Source of the DNA: Rhizobium sp. Root1220
GTDB taxonomy: Bacteria; Pseudomonadota; Alphaproteobacteria; Rhizobiales; Rhizobiaceae
DNA: 64,000 nucleotides
Assembly: GCF_001426265.1 (NCBI RefSeq)
Contig: NZ_LMDG01000034.1
Location: forward strand, 358,888-422,887
Reading direction: 5' to 3'
Part shown: positions 9,203 through 18,235 of the stretch, one piece after another
Layout of the letters: every line of letters starts with the position of its first letter
Numbering within the stretch: position 1 is the first letter of the stretch
The notes under the pieces: model-generated
The model's input: the letters and a program-made list of their open reading frames with translations, nothing else
Told to the model about the DNA's origin: nothing
The model's database searches: none
Position numbers and translations under genes: made by a program

Positions 9203-10308
9203 TCTGCGCTTCCTTCAAGCAAGCGAACAGGCATTCCGGGGCGAAGTTGCTGCACCCCGGCGACGACGACGTTGTCCCCGCTCGACAACCCCTTGGTCAC
9301 AAGGAAATCGTTGGTGTCGAAGCGATGCACCTCGACCGGCACAAGCTTGGTCGTCTTGCTGGCCGCATCGACAATCCAGACGGCACTCTGGTCACCCTGA
9401 CTGAACAACGCCGTGATCGGCAGCCGAGCCGCGGGGTCACCGGAGAGCCGGATCGTGCCGCGAACGGCGCTGCCGAAACGGAATTCGTCAGGCGCCGTAT
9501 CGAGCCCGACCCGAACGGTAAAGTTCCGGGTGATCGGGTCGGCGGTCGGAGAAATCTCCCGCACCGTTCCCGTCGCTTTGATGGTGGGGTTGCTCAAGAG
9601 TTGCACGTCGACCCGTGCATCGCCGCCAGTGGTCTGGATCGTGGCTTCGGGAACCTGGAACACGGCGTCTCGTGTTCCGAGTTGCGCAACCCGCACCACC
9701 ATTTGTCCGCCGCCTACGACCTGCCCGACTTCACCCCCGATCGCGGTAACGACGCCAGCGGCGTTCGCCTTCAGCACTCGGTTGTCGAGATTGGTCTGTG
9801 CTATCCGCAGGCCGGCTTGGGCCGCATCGACACCAGCCTGCGCCATGCTCGCTTGAGCGGTCGCCGCGTCGAAAGCCTGACGAGTCGACGTTCGCGGGTA
9901 AAGTTGCTGCTGCCGCGCCCGCTCGGTTTCGGCGTTCTGCGATTGAGCCTGTGCCGCAAACAGATTTGCTTCTGCCTTGCGCATCGCATCCTGCGCATCC
10001 TCGGCGTCCAGGCGGGCGAGAACGGTCCCGACCTCCACCAGGTCGCCAACCTCGACGTCGCGCTCCCTGATCTCGCCACCCTGACGGAAGCTGAAGTTGG
10101 TTTCGATGCGCGGTCGTATCTCACCGACAAGCGACCCGTAAGTGTCCTCGGGATTGAAGGAAACCGTAATCGTTCTCACCGGCCGTGGTGGCCGCTCGGC
10201 GGTGTCCTCCTCACGCTGGCAACCAACCAGGAAAAATGCAGCAGCCAGAACTGCGGCGGACGCGCCGACTGTCGCGCGGAAGCTCGGTGCGGCAAGGCGT
10301 ATGTTCAT
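9199..10308 (-). CDS. RND efflux periplasmic adaptor lipoprotein
   Basis: A 369-residue membrane-fusion protein that would bridge the RND permease and an outer-membrane channel. The N terminus is a lipoprotein signal ending in FFLVGC (cysteine near residue 30). The lipoyl/barrel-sandwich half contains VEVGDLVEVGTVLARLD, followed by an Ala/Gln-rich coiled-coil hairpin (residues about 105-165) and the beta-barrel with GEVGQVVGGGQMVVRVA. It is transcribed first, with the permease immediately behind it. No regulator gene flanks the pair. Confidence 0.92.
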   Translation of the reverse strand: MNIRLAAPSFRATVGASAAVLAAAFFLVGCQREEDTAERPPRPVRTITVSFNPEDTYGSLVGEIRPRIETNFSFRQGGEIRERDVEVGDLVEVGTVLARLDAEDAQDAMRKAEANLFAAQAQSQNAETERARQQQLYPRTSTRQAFDAATAQASMAQAGVDAAQAGLRIAQTNLDNRVLKANAAGVVTAIGGEVGQVVGGGQMVVRVAQLGTRDAVFQVPEATIQTTGGDARVDVQLLSNPTIKATGTVREISPTADPITRNFTVRVGLDTAPDEFRFGSAVRGTIRLSGDPAARLPITALFSQGDQSAVWIVDAASKTTKLVPVEVHRFDTNDFLVTKGLSSGDNVVVAGVQQLRPGMPVRLLEGSAE

Positions 10309-10983
10309 CGGCGATTTCCCCGAATAATTTACCGGTGCGACGTCTCGCCGCCACGCGTGGATGATTGCAGAAATGAAATAGAATCAACAGGGTAACGTGG
10401 ACCGGGCCACTCGGGCCATGCTGCACCACGCGGTCGATGTGCCGCCTGGCGGGCGACCTCGGGGTGGTGGCGGCACCCGCAAGAGAGCGAGGCGGCAAAA
10501 GAATACGCTCTTCATTCATCCATGCGCGTGTCCTGGTGATCAATACGAACGCTGGAACTCCCGAATGGGAACCCAAATGACGAGGCTCCCTTCCACCCCG
10601 GATCAGCTTGCGCATTGTTCGGAAACCCGAAAACGCAGTGCTCCGTCCCCAACTATAGTGCGGTTCAAGAAGTGAAGTGATCAGCATAGAATCCAGCAAA
10701 CAGGCCTGACGTCCAGATTTGGTCGCAGGCGTCGGAGAAGACGTCTCTTCAGGCAGGATTGAGGCGACGTATATCTGTCGCCTGAACAACACGAAGCCAC
10801 CAGATACAGCAAGCACACCCGGAATTCGTCTTCCGCATCGGCCGCGGATGGCTTAGAACTTGGATGCTTCGCCGAATGCGTGCAACCCGGGTGAAAGCGG
10901 TCCGAACCGATTGTCTGCGAGGCGCTTTGCTGTTCACAAGATTTGAAGATCTTGCCGGGAAATTGAACAGCGCTGTGCCGACG
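10309..10983. other. 675-base intergenic region between efflux pump and hydrolase
   Basis: The divergent promoters of the RND operon and the hydrolase gene must lie here. The only structured signal I can see is the 45-bp element at 10650-10694 that is shared with 25589-25633. Open frames here on both strands overlap the start of the adaptor gene or have no ribosome-binding site and look non-coding. Confidence 0.5.
10650..10694. repeat. copy B of a 45-bp two-part element
   Basis: CAACTATAGTG, then exactly 22 bases ending GTGATC, then one base and GCATAGAATCC. The same parts at the same spacing occur at 25589-25633, though most of the 22-base spacer differs. Conserved ends with conserved spacing suggest a protein-binding or promoter element rather than a copied gene fragment. 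Confidence 0.55.
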
Positions 10984-12126
10984 ATGCGTTTGTGTTTTAT
11001 TATGCTGGTGCTGTTGGCACTCGGTGGCTGCGGTGGACCCCGGGCGGTGCTCGGCCTTCCCGTGGCCTCATCATCGGCGGCGCAGCCTCAAGCAATCGTC
11101 CCGATCTACGTCGCCACCACCCGGGCAAGATCCGACAACCTTTCGCTGCCCTATTCGGCCGAGCGTTCAAAGACGTTGAACTTCGCAAAGCTCGATATCG
11201 GAATTCCCCAAAACCACGTGCCCGGACGCGTCGAGAAAAGCGGTCGCGTTCCAGATCCCAGCCGGCACTTTTCGGCAAGAACCTTCCAGCCGATCGAACA
11301 GCGTCAGGAGTTTATCAGGCAACTGAACGCCGCTCTTGCCCAACGCGCGCCAGAGAACCGCGAAATCTTCATCTTCGTCCACGGATACAACAACAACTTC
11401 GCCGACAGCGTCTTCCGCAACGCTCAGATCACGTACGACTACAATATCAAATCGGTCTCGCTGCACTATGCCTGGCCGTCCGGAGCGGCACTCCCGCTGT
11501 ACGTCTTCGACCGCGACAGCGCCCTCGTCGGTCGGCGGGGACTTGCAGAGACGATCGAAATCGCCGCGCAGACCAATGCAAAGAGAATCGTGTTAGTCGG
11601 CCATTCCATGGGTGCCTATGTCGTCACCGAAGCCCTGCGGGACCTAGCGCTCAGGGGGCGGACGAATACGCTCAATCGGTTGGGAGGCGTGGTGCTTGCC
11701 GCGCCTGACATCGATGTCGACGTGTTTCAAAGTCAACTCGATGACATCGGTGACATCCCGCGACCGTTTACGATCGTTGTTTCGCGACGCGATCGCGCGC
11801 TCGGCTTTTCCCGACGCCTGGCCGGCGGCCATCCGCGGGTCGGCAGCGGCTCGGACATCGCCATGCTCCAGGAGCGAGAAATCGCCGTTATCGATGTCTC
11901 TGACGTAGACGGCGGCAGGCACAGCGTTTTTGCCAGTTCACCCACCTTGATGGATGTCGTGAACAACGATGCCCTTATGAGAAGCGTGCTTCGAGACGAC
12001 CAGGGTACGGCCGGTCAGACGATGCTCGCAGACGGCGCGTCGGTGATCGAAGGCGCTGCGTCGCTGGTGATCTTTCTTCCGAGCCGCATTATCGGCGGGA
12101 TTGCGCAAGCCACCGCCGGGCAATAG
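10984..12126 (+). CDS. lipoprotein alpha/beta hydrolase (DUF900-like)
   Basis: I place the start at the ATG at 10984, giving a 380-residue protein with a clean lipoprotein signal, MRLCFIMLVLLALGGCGG; an in-frame ATG at 10864 would bury that signal. The ribosome-binding site is weak for either start. The body resembles DUF900 alpha/beta hydrolases: IFIFVHGYNNNFADSVFRNA (oxyanion region) and VLVGHSMGAYVVTEALRDL with the nucleophilic serine in GHSMG. A late DGGRHSVF carries a candidate catalytic histidine. Probably a membrane-anchored esterase; the substrate is unknown. Confidence 0.8.
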   Translation: MRLCFIMLVLLALGGCGGPRAVLGLPVASSSAAQPQAIVPIYVATTRARSDNLSLPYSAERSKTLNFAKLDIGIPQNHVPGRVEKSGRVPDPSRHFSARTFQPIEQRQEFIRQLNAALAQRAPENREIFIFVHGYNNNFADSVFRNAQITYDYNIKSVSLHYAWPSGAALPLYVFDRDSALVGRRGLAETIEIAAQTNAKRIVLVGHSMGAYVVTEALRDLALRGRTNTLNRLGGVVLAAPDIDVDVFQSQLDDIGDIPRPFTIVVSRRDRALGFSRRLAGGHPRVGSGSDIAMLQEREIAVIDVSDVDGGRHSVFASSPTLMDVVNNDALMRSVLRDDQGTAGQTMLADGASVIEGAASLVIFLPSRIIGGIAQATAGQ

Positions 12127-12172
12127 CCGACCTCGGGCTTGGCCTAAACGTGGCTGGTGCCTCGCGCCTGCG

Positions 12173-15100
12173 TCAGCCGGCCAGAAGACGCCAGGTGCCG
12201 AGCAGGTATATCGCAATGACATAGTACAGCACGTGCAGCGCGTATGTCTGGCCATTGCCGGTGTAGATTTGACGCACCAGTCCGGCTGCACCAATCGTCA
12301 GGCCGCAAACACCATCCCAAAGGAGGTTGGCGAGCGGGGTCACCAGAGGGGCGAAGATTGCCCGATAGAAGCCGTAGAAGTGCGCCGTGCTCACCGGAAT
12401 TGTGCGACCTCTTCCGGTCCGGTAGATCAGCAAGAACACGCCGAACAACGCAGCCGCGGCCGCCACGCTCGCAGCCATGACAGGTATGGGGTTCCAATAG
12501 CCGTAGATGGTCTCGAGCGACATGCCCTCCCAAACCAGCGTCGACGCGAAATACGGATCGATCGCAGCCGACACCCGATCCATCAACAGCTTGGGGAAGA
12601 AGGACAGCACGAAAATGGCCAGGACCAGAACGAACTGCGAGACGAGCAGAGGCAAGGGCGCCTCGCGAACGTCGGCGTGCGCAGGCTTTCTCGGTCCCAA
12701 AAAGATCGAATAGCCGAAGCGAAACATGTAGAGGAAACCGATAAAGGTCGCCAGAATGCCGACGATGGCAAGGCCATACCAGCCCCGGTCGACCATCGCG
12801 CTCAACAGCAGCCATTTACCGCCAAAACCGGCAAGCGGCGGCAGCCCGGACATCGAGATGAGGGCAATTGCCACAGCGGCAAAAGTGAGCGGCATTTTAC
12901 CGGCCAGACCGCCGGTCTGATCGAACAAACGGGTGCCGGTTCGCAGGATGACGGCAGCAGCGGCGAGGAACAGGATGCCCTTGACCATCAGATGGTTGGC
13001 GACCAGGTAAAACGCCGTGACCCAGCCGAGATGGCTCATCAGCGCGATCGCGGTGATGATGTAGCCGATCTGGCTCATGCTGGAATAGCCGAGCATGCGC
13101 TTGATGTCGCTCTGCTGAAACGCCATCAGAGCGCCGGCAATCGTCGTCAACAGGCCGATCCAGCCCATCACATGCGCCATCTCGAGCCCGACCTCGGAGC
13201 GAATGGCGAGATAGGTGACCATGAACAGCCCGAAGACCGCGACCTTGCTGACAACGGCCGACAGCATTGCCGACAGATCGTCATCCGCCTCGGCGTAGGC
13301 CCCCGGCAGCCAGACATGAACGCCAACGGCACCGGCCTTGATCAGAAAACCGATCGCCAGGAACATGAAGGCCGGAGCAGCAGCCGGGCCGGCCGTCGCG
13401 AAAGCCGCGAGTGCTGTCGTACCGTTGGCGCTGGCTGCGATACCAAAGCCTGCGAGCAGGCAGAAGGCCGACACCAGCGAGAACAGCAGGAACTGCAACA
13501 CATAGGGGTGGGCATCGCGTCGTTGGGCGATCAGGAAATACGAGGAAAGTGTAACGATCTCCCAGTGAAAGAAGAATTCTAGGCTGGTCGACGCGCGCAG
13601 CAGGCTGGTAATCGACAGCAGCAGGATTGCCATCATCGGATAGAAACCGCGCCGAGGATCAGTTCGATAGAGGCTCGCGAAAGCAACGACCAGCCCGCCA
13701 GCGAGCAACAGCATGGCAAACAGCCGGCGCAAACCGTCGATGTCGTGCGCGATCCACAGACCGACAACCAGCACCGCCACCAGCATAAGCACGCACTTGA
13801 TCCGGCCGGGAAGCCAATCGAGAAGGCAGAGCGCCATTCCGACGACGAGCGGTGCGGCAAGCAACAGCGAGGCCGCTCCGGCAAGGGTGGCCGCGCCGCA
13901 GCCGCTTGCAAACAGCAGGGCGGCGCACGCGGCCACCGGCCCGAGCCTGCCCGCTTGCGGTTTGACTTCCGCTTCCCCCGTCAGCGGACGGGTGGCATGC
14001 TTGAACCAGCGGAACATATAGGCTGCCTCAAGCAGAGACCCGACCAGAATGACCGCGATCCAGACGTATCGCTCGCCTGCCGCGGCCTGCATGACAAGCT
14101 CCCATTTCGCCCAGAAGCCTGGGAAGGGAGGCAGCCCTGAAATCGCAACGAGGAACACCGCAAGAATCGTGAGCAGGAGAGGATTGCGTGCGATATCGGA
14201 CCAACCATCGATATCACGGCGCTGGACGATCCCGGCGAGCCAGAACAGACCAGCCTTGGCCAGGAGATGGTTGACGAAGAGCCCGCCGACGACCAGCGGC
14301 AGCGCCTGCACGGCGTCCAGCTGATGCAGCAGTGCAAGCGCAAGCGTCAGAAGCCCCATCTGGGCGATCGAGGAATAGCCTAGCATCCGCTGCACGCTCG
14401 TCTGCCTCAAGCCGACAAGGTTGGAAAACAGGAATGTGATCCCGCCCGAGACCGCCAGGATACCGAGGTGGTCTTCGAAAAGCGGCAGCAACTTCAGGAG
14501 GGCAAAGAAAACACCGGCCGAGACACCCACCGAGACGAGCGCTGCTATGCCGCTGTTCGCCGTCTCGTAGACGTCGAGGCCCCACCCGTTTGCCGGGAAC
14601 GGCTTCAACTCGAGGACCAGGCAGGACAGCACGAACAACAGTGCCGTCACACCGATTGGTCCAGTGATCATGGCCCGGTTCGTTATCATGCCGTCGATAT
14701 TGAGCGTGCCTGTCACATGGTAAAGGAGGCCCGCCCCGAGCAGGAAAAAGGACGAGGCGAGCACCGTCGCCATGATGTATTTGAAGCTTGCCGCAAGCGC
14801 CGCCGGCGTTCGCTCGAGCCCGAGCAGCCCATAGGTGCCGATCGACATGATTTCCAGGAACACGAACTGGTTGAACAGATCGCGGGTCATCACCATGCCG
14901 TTGATGCCCATGATCAGGATCAGGTAGAGCAGCAGGGCGGCATAGCTTGAACGCAGGCGCCCCCACAGATGCCAGGCGCCAAGCACTGCGACGATGTTGA
15001 CACAGGCAGAGAAAAAGCCCTCCCAGGGGCCAAACCGCAAGTTGATAGAGAAGGGCGGCGCACTGCCCGCAGTCAGGACCTCGATGGTCGACCCACCGTT

Positions 15101-15268
15101 GTGAACCTTCCAAAGACAGACGCAAGAAATGGCAGTCATCCCCAGAAGCGCAACAATGAACCCCACCGCCGGCAAGGGCTTGGCGATGCGGTAAAGCAGC
15201 GGAATGAGAAACCCGCCGCCGAGACCGAGCAGGAATATGTTCAGCGGCTGGAGAAGACCATCTACCAT
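12173..15268 (-). CDS. double MrpD-like proton-translocating subunit (fusion)
   Basis: A 1031-residue membrane protein made of two antiporter-like subunits in tandem. The first half (to about residue 470) has TRDLFNQFVFLEIMSIGTYG with Glu139, FKYIMATVLASSFFLLG, and FPANGWGLDVYETANSGIAA. The second half repeats the plan: FFFHWEIVTLSSYFLIAQ with Glu570, FLIKAGAVGVHVWLPGAYAE with the conserved lysine, and DIKRMLGYSSMSQIGYI. A single MrpD, NuoM or NuoN subunit is about 500 residues, so this is a true duplication or fusion. It is the last gene of the operon and overlaps mrpC by 7 bases. No separate MrpA gene is present, so the second half may supply the missing ion channel. Confidence 0.88.
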   Translation of the reverse strand: MVDGLLQPLNIFLLGLGGGFLIPLLYRIAKPLPAVGFIVALLGMTAISCVCLWKVHNGGSTIEVLTAGSAPPFSINLRFGPWEGFFSACVNIVAVLGAWHLWGRLRSSYAALLLYLILIMGINGMVMTRDLFNQFVFLEIMSIGTYGLLGLERTPAALAASFKYIMATVLASSFFLLGAGLLYHVTGTLNIDGMITNRAMITGPIGVTALLFVLSCLVLELKPFPANGWGLDVYETANSGIAALVSVGVSAGVFFALLKLLPLFEDHLGILAVSGGITFLFSNLVGLRQTSVQRMLGYSSIAQMGLLTLALALLHQLDAVQALPLVVGGLFVNHLLAKAGLFWLAGIVQRRDIDGWSDIARNPLLLTILAVFLVAISGLPPFPGFWAKWELVMQAAAGERYVWIAVILVGSLLEAAYMFRWFKHATRPLTGEAEVKPQAGRLGPVAACAALLFASGCGAATLAGAASLLLAAPLVVGMALCLLDWLPGRIKCVLMLVAVLVVGLWIAHDIDGLRRLFAMLLLAGGLVVAFASLYRTDPRRGFYPMMAILLLSITSLLRASTSLEFFFHWEIVTLSSYFLIAQRRDAHPYVLQFLLFSLVSAFCLLAGFGIAASANGTTALAAFATAGPAAAPAFMFLAIGFLIKAGAVGVHVWLPGAYAEADDDLSAMLSAVVSKVAVFGLFMVTYLAIRSEVGLEMAHVMGWIGLLTTIAGALMAFQQSDIKRMLGYSSMSQIGYIITAIALMSHLGWVTAFYLVANHLMVKGILFLAAAAVILRTGTRLFDQTGGLAGKMPLTFAAVAIALISMSGLPPLAGFGGKWLLLSAMVDRGWYGLAIVGILATFIGFLYMFRFGYSIFLGPRKPAHADVREAPLPLLVSQFVLVLAIFVLSFFPKLLMDRVSAAIDPYFASTLVWEGMSLETIYGYWNPIPVMAASVAAAAALFGVFLLIYRTGRGRTIPVSTAHFYGFYRAIFAPLVTPLANLLWDGVCGLTIGAAGLVRQIYTGNGQTYALHVLYYVIAIYLLGTWRLLAG

Positions 15269-15630
15269 TTAGACTCCGTCAGTGCGTCGATCGAAAGGGT
15301 TCTCCTCACTGCATGGAGCCGGATCGCGAAGGCCAGCATGATCGCAGTCACCGAGAAACCGATGACGATTGCAGTCACCACCAGCGCTGCGGGAATGGGA
15401 TCTACCGCGCGCGTTGCCGCATCCGCAGTGCCCAGCGCGTCATCGATGATTGGCGCCGTGCCCCCGGTTATGTAGCCGGTGGCCACCAGAACGATATGCA
15501 TGCCGGTATCGATGAGGGAAAAGCCGATGATGATCCGCAGGATGTTGCGGTGTCGCAGCATCCCCCAGAAGCCGATCAGCACCAGAAGAAATCCTGTGGT
15601 GAGAAGTATCTGCGATACCGGCAGTCCCAT
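15262..15630 (-). CDS. mrpC: MrpC/NuoK-like antiporter subunit
   Basis: A 122-residue protein with three membrane spans typical of MrpC/MnhC/NuoK. RNILRIIIGFSLIDTGMHIV occupies the second span and VDPIPAALVVTAIVIGFSVT the third, matching the DPLPQALVLTAIVI pattern of MrpC. It would form part of the membrane arm of the cation/proton antiporter. It overlaps the double-MrpD gene and follows mrpB by 21 bases. Confidence 0.9.
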   Translation of the reverse strand: MGLPVSQILLTTGFLLVLIGFWGMLRHRNILRIIIGFSLIDTGMHIVLVATGYITGGTAPIIDDALGTADAATRAVDPIPAALVVTAIVIGFSVTAIMLAFAIRLHAVRRTLSIDALTESKW

Positions 15631-15651
15631 GGCGCTCCTCGTCCCTCCGGT

Positions 15652-16350
15652 TCAGCTGCGGAACCGGTCGATAATCACACTCAATTCCGCCCCTACCTTG
15701 ATGCCGAGCAGGGCTGATATCAGCGGGATGGCCCCGGCACTGAAGAGCGTCCCGAAATTGCCTCGCGGCAGAATGTGGCTGTCGAGGAAGCCACCGGCAA
15801 CGACCATGCCCAGGATGCCAAGAGACACATAAAACACGCCTGCGAGCGACTCGGTGATGCTGAGGAAACCATGGTGGATAGGCCCGGACGGATAGGCGAG
15901 CATCAGGAGCATGACACCGGAGGCAACCACCGCTCCCCCCTGGAAGCCGCCGCCCGCCGACAGGTGGCCGTTCATGATCACATAGGCGCCGAACAGGAAG
16001 ATCAGCGGAAGCACCACCTCCGCGCCATTGCGCACCAGCTCGCTCGGCGCGTGCCGCGTACCACCTGCGGCAAGCCGGGGCAGCGTTTTTTCACCCGGCT
16101 CGCTTGCCAGCAGCAGTCCGACGCTGGCCGCCACCATGAACAGCACCGCCACCTCCCCCAGCGTATCGAAGCCGCGAAACGAGATCAGGATCCCGGTCAC
16201 GACATTGGGTGCGCCGAGATCGGCCGGAACCTGCGTCAGATAATGCAAAGCCAGGCCCGACAGTGTCTGGCGCTCGTCGTAACCACCCGCAATCCCGCCG
16301 AAGATCACCGCGAACGTCAGAACCGCAAGCAGGCTGAACACGCGCCTCAT
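15652..16350 (-). CDS. mrpB: MbhE-like plus MrpB fused antiporter subunit
   Basis: A 232-residue membrane protein. Its first 90 residues contain ITGILISFRGFDTLGEVAVL-like sequence (VVTGILISFRGFDTLGE), which corresponds to the C-terminal end of MrpA or to MbhE. The rest is an MnhB domain with YVIMNGHLSAGGGFQGGAVV. In canonical Mrp operons these belong to MrpA and MrpB respectively. Its ATG overlaps the stop of mrpG by four bases. Confidence 0.88.
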   Translation of the reverse strand: MRRVFSLLAVLTFAVIFGGIAGGYDERQTLSGLALHYLTQVPADLGAPNVVTGILISFRGFDTLGEVAVLFMVAASVGLLLASEPGEKTLPRLAAGGTRHAPSELVRNGAEVVLPLIFLFGAYVIMNGHLSAGGGFQGGAVVASGVMLLMLAYPSGPIHHGFLSITESLAGVFYVSLGILGMVVAGGFLDSHILPRGNFGTLFSAGAIPLISALLGIKVGAELSVIIDRFRS

Positions 16351-16691
16351 GAAGACCTCCCCTCGGCGACGTCATCCTCCTCGTCCCTCAGAGCGTCGAC
16401 GGCGGTCGTTGCGGCCATCGGCGTGCGGATCGCGTGGGCGGCGCGTGACAGCGCATGCGACGACAGCGGATTGGTCATCAGCACGAAATACGCGATGATC
16501 AGCAACTTGAGAGACCAGTCCGGATGATAGATGCCGAGCCCGGCAAGAACGAGGATGTTGCCGAGCGTCGAGGCCTTCGTCCCCGCCTGGATGCGCGTAA
16601 AGACATCAGGCATGCGCAACAGGCCGACACCTGCGGAAAACAGGAAGAACGCGCCGACAAGGATGACCAGACTGCCGATCAGCTCACTCAT
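16347..16691 (-). CDS. mrpG: MrpG-like antiporter subunit
   Basis: A 114-residue protein when started at the ATG at 16691, which has GGAGG eight bases upstream; a nearer ATG at 16697 sits too close to that site. The family motif is seen in GVGLLRMPDVFTRIQAGTKA followed by STLGNILVLAGLGI. Three membrane spans are expected, then a charged tail. The start overlaps the end of the preceding DUF4040 gene. Confidence 0.88.
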   Translation of the reverse strand: MSELIGSLVILVGAFFLFSAGVGLLRMPDVFTRIQAGTKASTLGNILVLAGLGIYHPDWSLKLLIIAYFVLMTNPLSSHALSRAAHAIRTPMAATTAVDALRDEEDDVAEGRSS

Positions 16692-16935
16692 CCGCATGTC
16701 CTCCGCCTCTGGTCTTGCGGATCGCATAGAGGAAAATCAACGTTGCCAGGCCCGAGCCGATAGCAGCCTCGGCCATGGCGACATCAGGCGCTGCCAGAAG
16801 AACGTAGGACGCTGCCGCAAACAAACTCGCCAGCCCGGCACTGACCATTGCCGCCATGAGGTTGCTGAGCACGACGGCCAACACACCGCTCACCAGAATG
16901 CTGCCGCAAACCAAAAGGATCAGCATTTCGAGCAT
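16684..16935 (-). CDS. DUF4040/MbhD-like antiporter subunit
   Basis: An 83-residue membrane protein with three hydrophobic stretches. LVSGVLAVVLSNLMAAMVSA and LLAAPDVAMAEAAIGSGLAT match the DUF4040 (MbhD) domain, which in canonical Mrp systems is part of the MrpA C terminus. Here it is a separate gene between mrpF and mrpG, as in archaeal membrane-bound hydrogenase (MBH) operons. Confidence 0.85.
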   Translation of the reverse strand: MLEMLILLVCGSILVSGVLAVVLSNLMAAMVSAGLASLFAAASYVLLAAPDVAMAEAAIGSGLATLIFLYAIRKTRGGGHADE

Positions 16936-16940
16936 GATGG

Positions 16941-17201
16941 CTAAGGCCCCTTTTCGAGAAAGCGGGCAATGGCGAGGACAGCCAGGAAACTCAGCAACCC
17001 GTAGACAAGAGCAACGTCGAGATAGACGAAGCGCCCCGATATATGGGCGTAGATTGCGATCAGGGAGATCGTGACGACGGTCAGCATGTCGATGGCAACC
17101 ACCCGGTCAATCGCCGTCGGTCCAATCGCCAGCCGCAGCACGCCGAAGACGATGCTGAAGAAAATCAGGACGACAGCGATCTGCAGGATGACTTCAGCCA
17201 A
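16941..17201 (-). CDS. mrpF: MrpF-like antiporter subunit
   Basis: An 86-residue three-span protein. FGVLRLAIGPTAIDRVVAID with LTVVTISLIAIYAHISGR is characteristic of MrpF/MnhF, including the conserved GPT-x-x-DR signature. Its start overlaps the end of mrpE by 8 bases, consistent with a single transcript. Confidence 0.9.
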   Translation of the reverse strand: MAEVILQIAVVLIFFSIVFGVLRLAIGPTAIDRVVAIDMLTVVTISLIAIYAHISGRFVYLDVALVYGLLSFLAVLAIARFLEKGP

Positions 17202-17724
17202 AAACCGCTCCCAGATGCTTTTCGAAAGGCCCGACGATGATTTGGGTCGCCTCCTCCGGATCGGTGGTCTTTACATCGAGCCAATGAATGAACAGCGCGT
17301 CCCCCTTGAGATCCATCACCAGCGAGCCTGGCGTCAGCGCAATCGAGTTGGCGAGAGCCAGTCGTCCGATCGGCGACTTGAGCGGCATCCTGACCTTTAC
17401 GATGCCCGGCCGGATATCGATGCGCGGCGCGTAGACGTAGCGCAGCATGTTGATGTTCGCTTTCACCAACTCCACCAGGAAGACACCGGTATAGGCAAGA
17501 AAATGAAAGAGCTTGCGTGGGGTCAAGCCGATCCGCCAGACATCGCCGCGGCGTACGAAAATCGCTGCCACGACCAATGACACCACGGCGCCCGTTGAGG
17601 TGATCGGCAGTTCCACCGAGGAATTGATCACGAGCCAGACGGCGAACAGAAATCCCCAGAGAAGAAACAGGCTTTGTGGCAATCCCGATACCCGGCGTTG
17701 CGTCGTTCCCTTGTCTTCTGTCAT
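17194..17724 (-). CDS. mrpE: MrpE-like antiporter subunit
   Basis: A 176-residue protein and the first gene of the antiporter operon. After a short polar N terminus there are two or three hydrophobic spans, then LFHFLAYTGVFLVELVKANI and MPLKSPIGRLALANSIALTP, followed by GSLVMDL, which is the MrpE signature. MrpE is needed for assembly and activity of Mrp complexes in studied bacteria. The ribosome-binding site is weak, so an alternative start cannot be excluded. Confidence 0.9.
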   Translation of the reverse strand: MTEDKGTTQRRVSGLPQSLFLLWGFLFAVWLVINSSVELPITSTGAVVSLVVAAIFVRRGDVWRIGLTPRKLFHFLAYTGVFLVELVKANINMLRYVYAPRIDIRPGIVKVRMPLKSPIGRLALANSIALTPGSLVMDLKGDALFIHWLDVKTTDPEEATQIIVGPFEKHLGAVFG

Positions 17725-18118
17725 CGCGCAGGCTTTCAGCAGGTGGTGAAGGAATGGTAGCGCGCACTCACGGCAGGAAAACCCAACTCACGTACCCCTC
17801 CGATCGGCCTCAATCCGATGGCTGGACCACGGCGTGTCAACAGCTTAGCATCGCCTGCATCGCGCTGTGATCGGCTCTCAGTCCAGAAACTTTGCTTCTG
17901 GTCCGATATGCCGTGAAGCTACCGCGCTTTTCGGCGCCCAAGGGCCTTGTCGGCGGCGACCGCTCTTGACCCGTCCTTAAAACGGGGAAATCAATCACTC
18001 ACAAGCTAACAGAGTACTGAACATTTGCAGCGCTCGAATTGCGCATCGTCGAGCCGGTATTGTCGAGGGGCAAGCTCGCGATAAGGCGGTTGCTAAGGGT
18101 GACGGAGGAAATCATCGC
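17725..18118. other. intergenic region upstream of the antiporter operon
   Basis: About 390 bases between two divergent transcription units. I see no convincing gene or strong inverted repeat. The promoter of the mrp operon should be here. Confidence 0.4.
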
Positions 18119-18235
18119 ATGAGCAGACCCGTCCTGAAAGCCCGCCGGCCATTGCAGGAATCGCCGGCGAGCACACGGGAAGTGACCACACCGCAAACAC
18201 CCGAAACGAGGACCGAAAGGACGTCGGGGCCATGA
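18119..18235 (+). CDS. 38-residue leader ORF upstream of the beta-helix protein
   Basis: Too short to be noticed by length, but its ATG follows GGAGGA by nine bases and its TGA overlaps the ATG of the next gene (ATGA). The peptide (MSRPVLKARRPLQESPAS...) is rich in Arg, Thr and Pro and resembles nothing I know. It may serve mainly to couple translation of the downstream gene. Confidence 0.35.
   Translation: MSRPVLKARRPLQESPASTREVTTPQTPETRTERTSGP

Noticed and set aside
8234..10395. Two long plus-strand frames (388 and 382 codons)
   Set aside because: Both are antisense to the RND permease and adaptor, whose family matches are unambiguous.
10211..10816. 201-codon minus-strand frame over the efflux adaptor start
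   Set aside because: It overlaps the signal peptide region of the adaptor in another frame and has no ribosome-binding site or known domain.
12101..13582. 493-codon open frame on the plus strand
   Set aside because: It lies wholly antisense to the double-MrpD gene, is rich in Arg, Gln and His, and has no recognisable domain; typical of antisense frames in G+C-rich genes.
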